Source of the DNA: Enterovirga sp. | GTDB taxonomy: Bacteria; Pseudomonadota; Alphaproteobacteria; Rhizobiales; Beijerinckiaceae | NCBI GenBank assembly: GCA_028290385.1 | Contig: JAQGJZ010000251.1 | Coordinates: 1-6,868 of the forward strand | Direction: 5' to 3' | DNA length: 6,868 bases | Part shown: positions 6,012-6,868 of the stretch, in pieces | Numbering within the stretch: the first letter of the stretch is position 1 | Layout: each line of letters begins with the position of its first letter | The notes under the pieces: generated by a model | The model's database searches: none | Seen by the model: the letters and a program-made list of their open reading frames with translations, nothing else | What the model was told of the DNA's origin: nothing | Made by a program: the position numbers and the translations under genes

Positions 6012-6868
6012 TCAGCTCCGCACTTTGGCCAGCGCCGTCCAGTCGAACTCCACGCCGTGGCCGGGCCGATCGGGCGCGAGCGCGAAGCCCTCGCGGATGG
6101 CCAGCGGCTCGGTGATGTAGCGGTCGAGCCCGAAGCCGTGCGCCTCGAGATAGGACCGGTTGGGGCACGCGGCGAGCAGGTGGACCGTGATGTCGTGCGC
6201 GCCGTGGCTGGTCACCGGCAGGTTGAAGGCCTCCGCCAGGTGGGCGACCTTCATGAAGGGCGTGACGCCGCCGCAATTGGTGACGTCCGGCTCGGGGAAG
6301 CTAACTGCGCCCGCCCCGATATAGCTCCGGAATTCCCACAGCGTGCGCAGGTTCTCACCGGCCGCGATCGGGACGCCGCCCTCCCGCAGGATGCGGACAT
6401 GCCCGGCCGGGTCGTCCGGAATGGTCGGCTCCTCGAGCCAGACGAGTTCGGAGGGCTGCAGCGCCCGGGCGGCCCGGATCGCCTCGTCGACCGACCACTT
6501 CATGTTGGCGTCAGCCATCAGGGGGAAGCTGCGGCCGAGATGCTCCCGCATGGCCGCGACCCGCTCCACGTCCTCGTGCAGGTGCTTGCGGCCGACCTTC
6601 ATCTTGATGGCCCGGAAACCCTTGGCGAGGTTGCCGTCCGTCTGTCGGAGCAGCGCGTCGAGCGGCAGGTCGAGGTCGATGCCGCCCGCATAAACGGGCA
6701 CCTGCGGATCGAAGCCGCCCAGAAGCTTCCAGAGCGGCAGCCGCGCCCGGTTCGCCTTCAGATCCCAAAGGGCGATGTCGAAGGCGGAGAGGGCCAGAAC
6801 GGTCGGACCGCCGCGGCCGCCGTAATGCGTCGCCCACCAGGCCTTGAGCCAAAGCCGCTCGATCTCGT
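6012..6868 (-). CDS. Enolase-superfamily enzyme of the mandelate racemase subgroup, 5'-truncated (probable acid-sugar dehydratase)
   Basis: Mg-dependent cytosolic enzyme abstracting the proton next to a carboxylate, probably dehydrating a sugar acid. The frame is open to the right edge (first whole codon at 6866), leaving 284 residues. The GTG at 6701 is internal, since family sequence such as LSAFDIALWDLKA precedes it. Catalytic residues in fragment numbering: the KxK pair K88 and K90 (IKMKVG), metal ligands D119 (DANMKW), E145 (LEEP) and E171 (AGEN), the dyad D194 (PDVTNCGG) and H221 (TSHGAHD), and E241 (LEAHG). Every interval equals that of mandelate racemase (K164, K166, D195, E221, E247, D270, H297, E317; numbering from memory), an offset of 76, so at least about 75 N-terminal residues are missing. 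KxK plus His/Asp defines the subgroup that includes the talarate/galactarate and fuconate dehydratases. Substrate, and racemase versus dehydratase, stay open. The ABC transporter genes follow on the same strand. Confidence 0.92.
   Translation of the reverse strand, partial: EIERLWLKAWWATHYGGRGGPTVLALSAFDIALWDLKANRARLPLWKLLGGFDPQVPVYAGGIDLDLPLDALLRQTDGNLAKGFRAIKMKVGRKHLHEDVERVAAMREHLGRSFPLMADANMKWSVDEAIRAARALQPSELVWLEEPTIPDDPAGHVRILREGGVPIAAGENLRTLWEFRSYIGAGAVSFPEPDVTNCGGVTPFMKVAHLAEAFNLPVTSHGAHDITVHLLAACPNRSYLEAHGFGLDRYITEPLAIREGFALAPDRPGHGVEFDWTALAKVRS

Overview
This is a high-GC window of about two thirds G+C, packed with genes and using GC-rich third codon positions. The gene types suggest a metabolically versatile alphaproteobacterium of the Hyphomicrobiales kind (Methylobacterium, Bradyrhizobium or Rhizobium relatives). 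That assignment is inferred from gene content and composition, not from a marker gene. I see no tRNA, rRNA, CRISPR array, insertion sequence, phage gene or direct-repeat array.

The layout is two convergent transcription units. On the + strand (1-2654) lie an IlvD/Edd-family acid-sugar dehydratase, cut by the left edge, and a periplasmic Bug/TctC-type solute-binding protein 32 nt after it. On the - strand, reading from the right edge leftwards (6868-2687), lie four genes. They are a mandelate-racemase-subgroup enolase-superfamily enzyme (cut by the right edge), a sugar ABC-transporter solute-binding protein, a MalF-type permease and a MalG-type permease. The permease genes overlap by 4 nt (ATGA). 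The two units meet tail to tail with only 32 nt between their stop codons.

The probable theme is uptake and dehydration of sugars or sugar acids. Both enzymes keep every catalytic residue I could place, and in both the spacing between these residues agrees exactly with a characterised family member: Rhizobium leguminosarum L-arabinonate dehydratase for the first and mandelate racemase for the second (reference numbering from memory). Both families commonly turn aldonic or aldaric acids into 2-keto-3-deoxy acids. The CUT1-type ABC transporter would import a sugar or sugar derivative, and the Bug protein would bind a carboxylate. The ABC ATPase, any TctA/TctB membrane partners, and the downstream aldolase, dehydrogenase and regulator are not in the window. 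The exact substrate cannot be read from this sequence.

I did not find a clearly new type of system. The points most worth a second look are two unrelated dehydratase folds beside two different uptake systems, and a strong hairpin between the ABC binding-protein gene and the permease genes that reaches into the permease ribosome-binding site.
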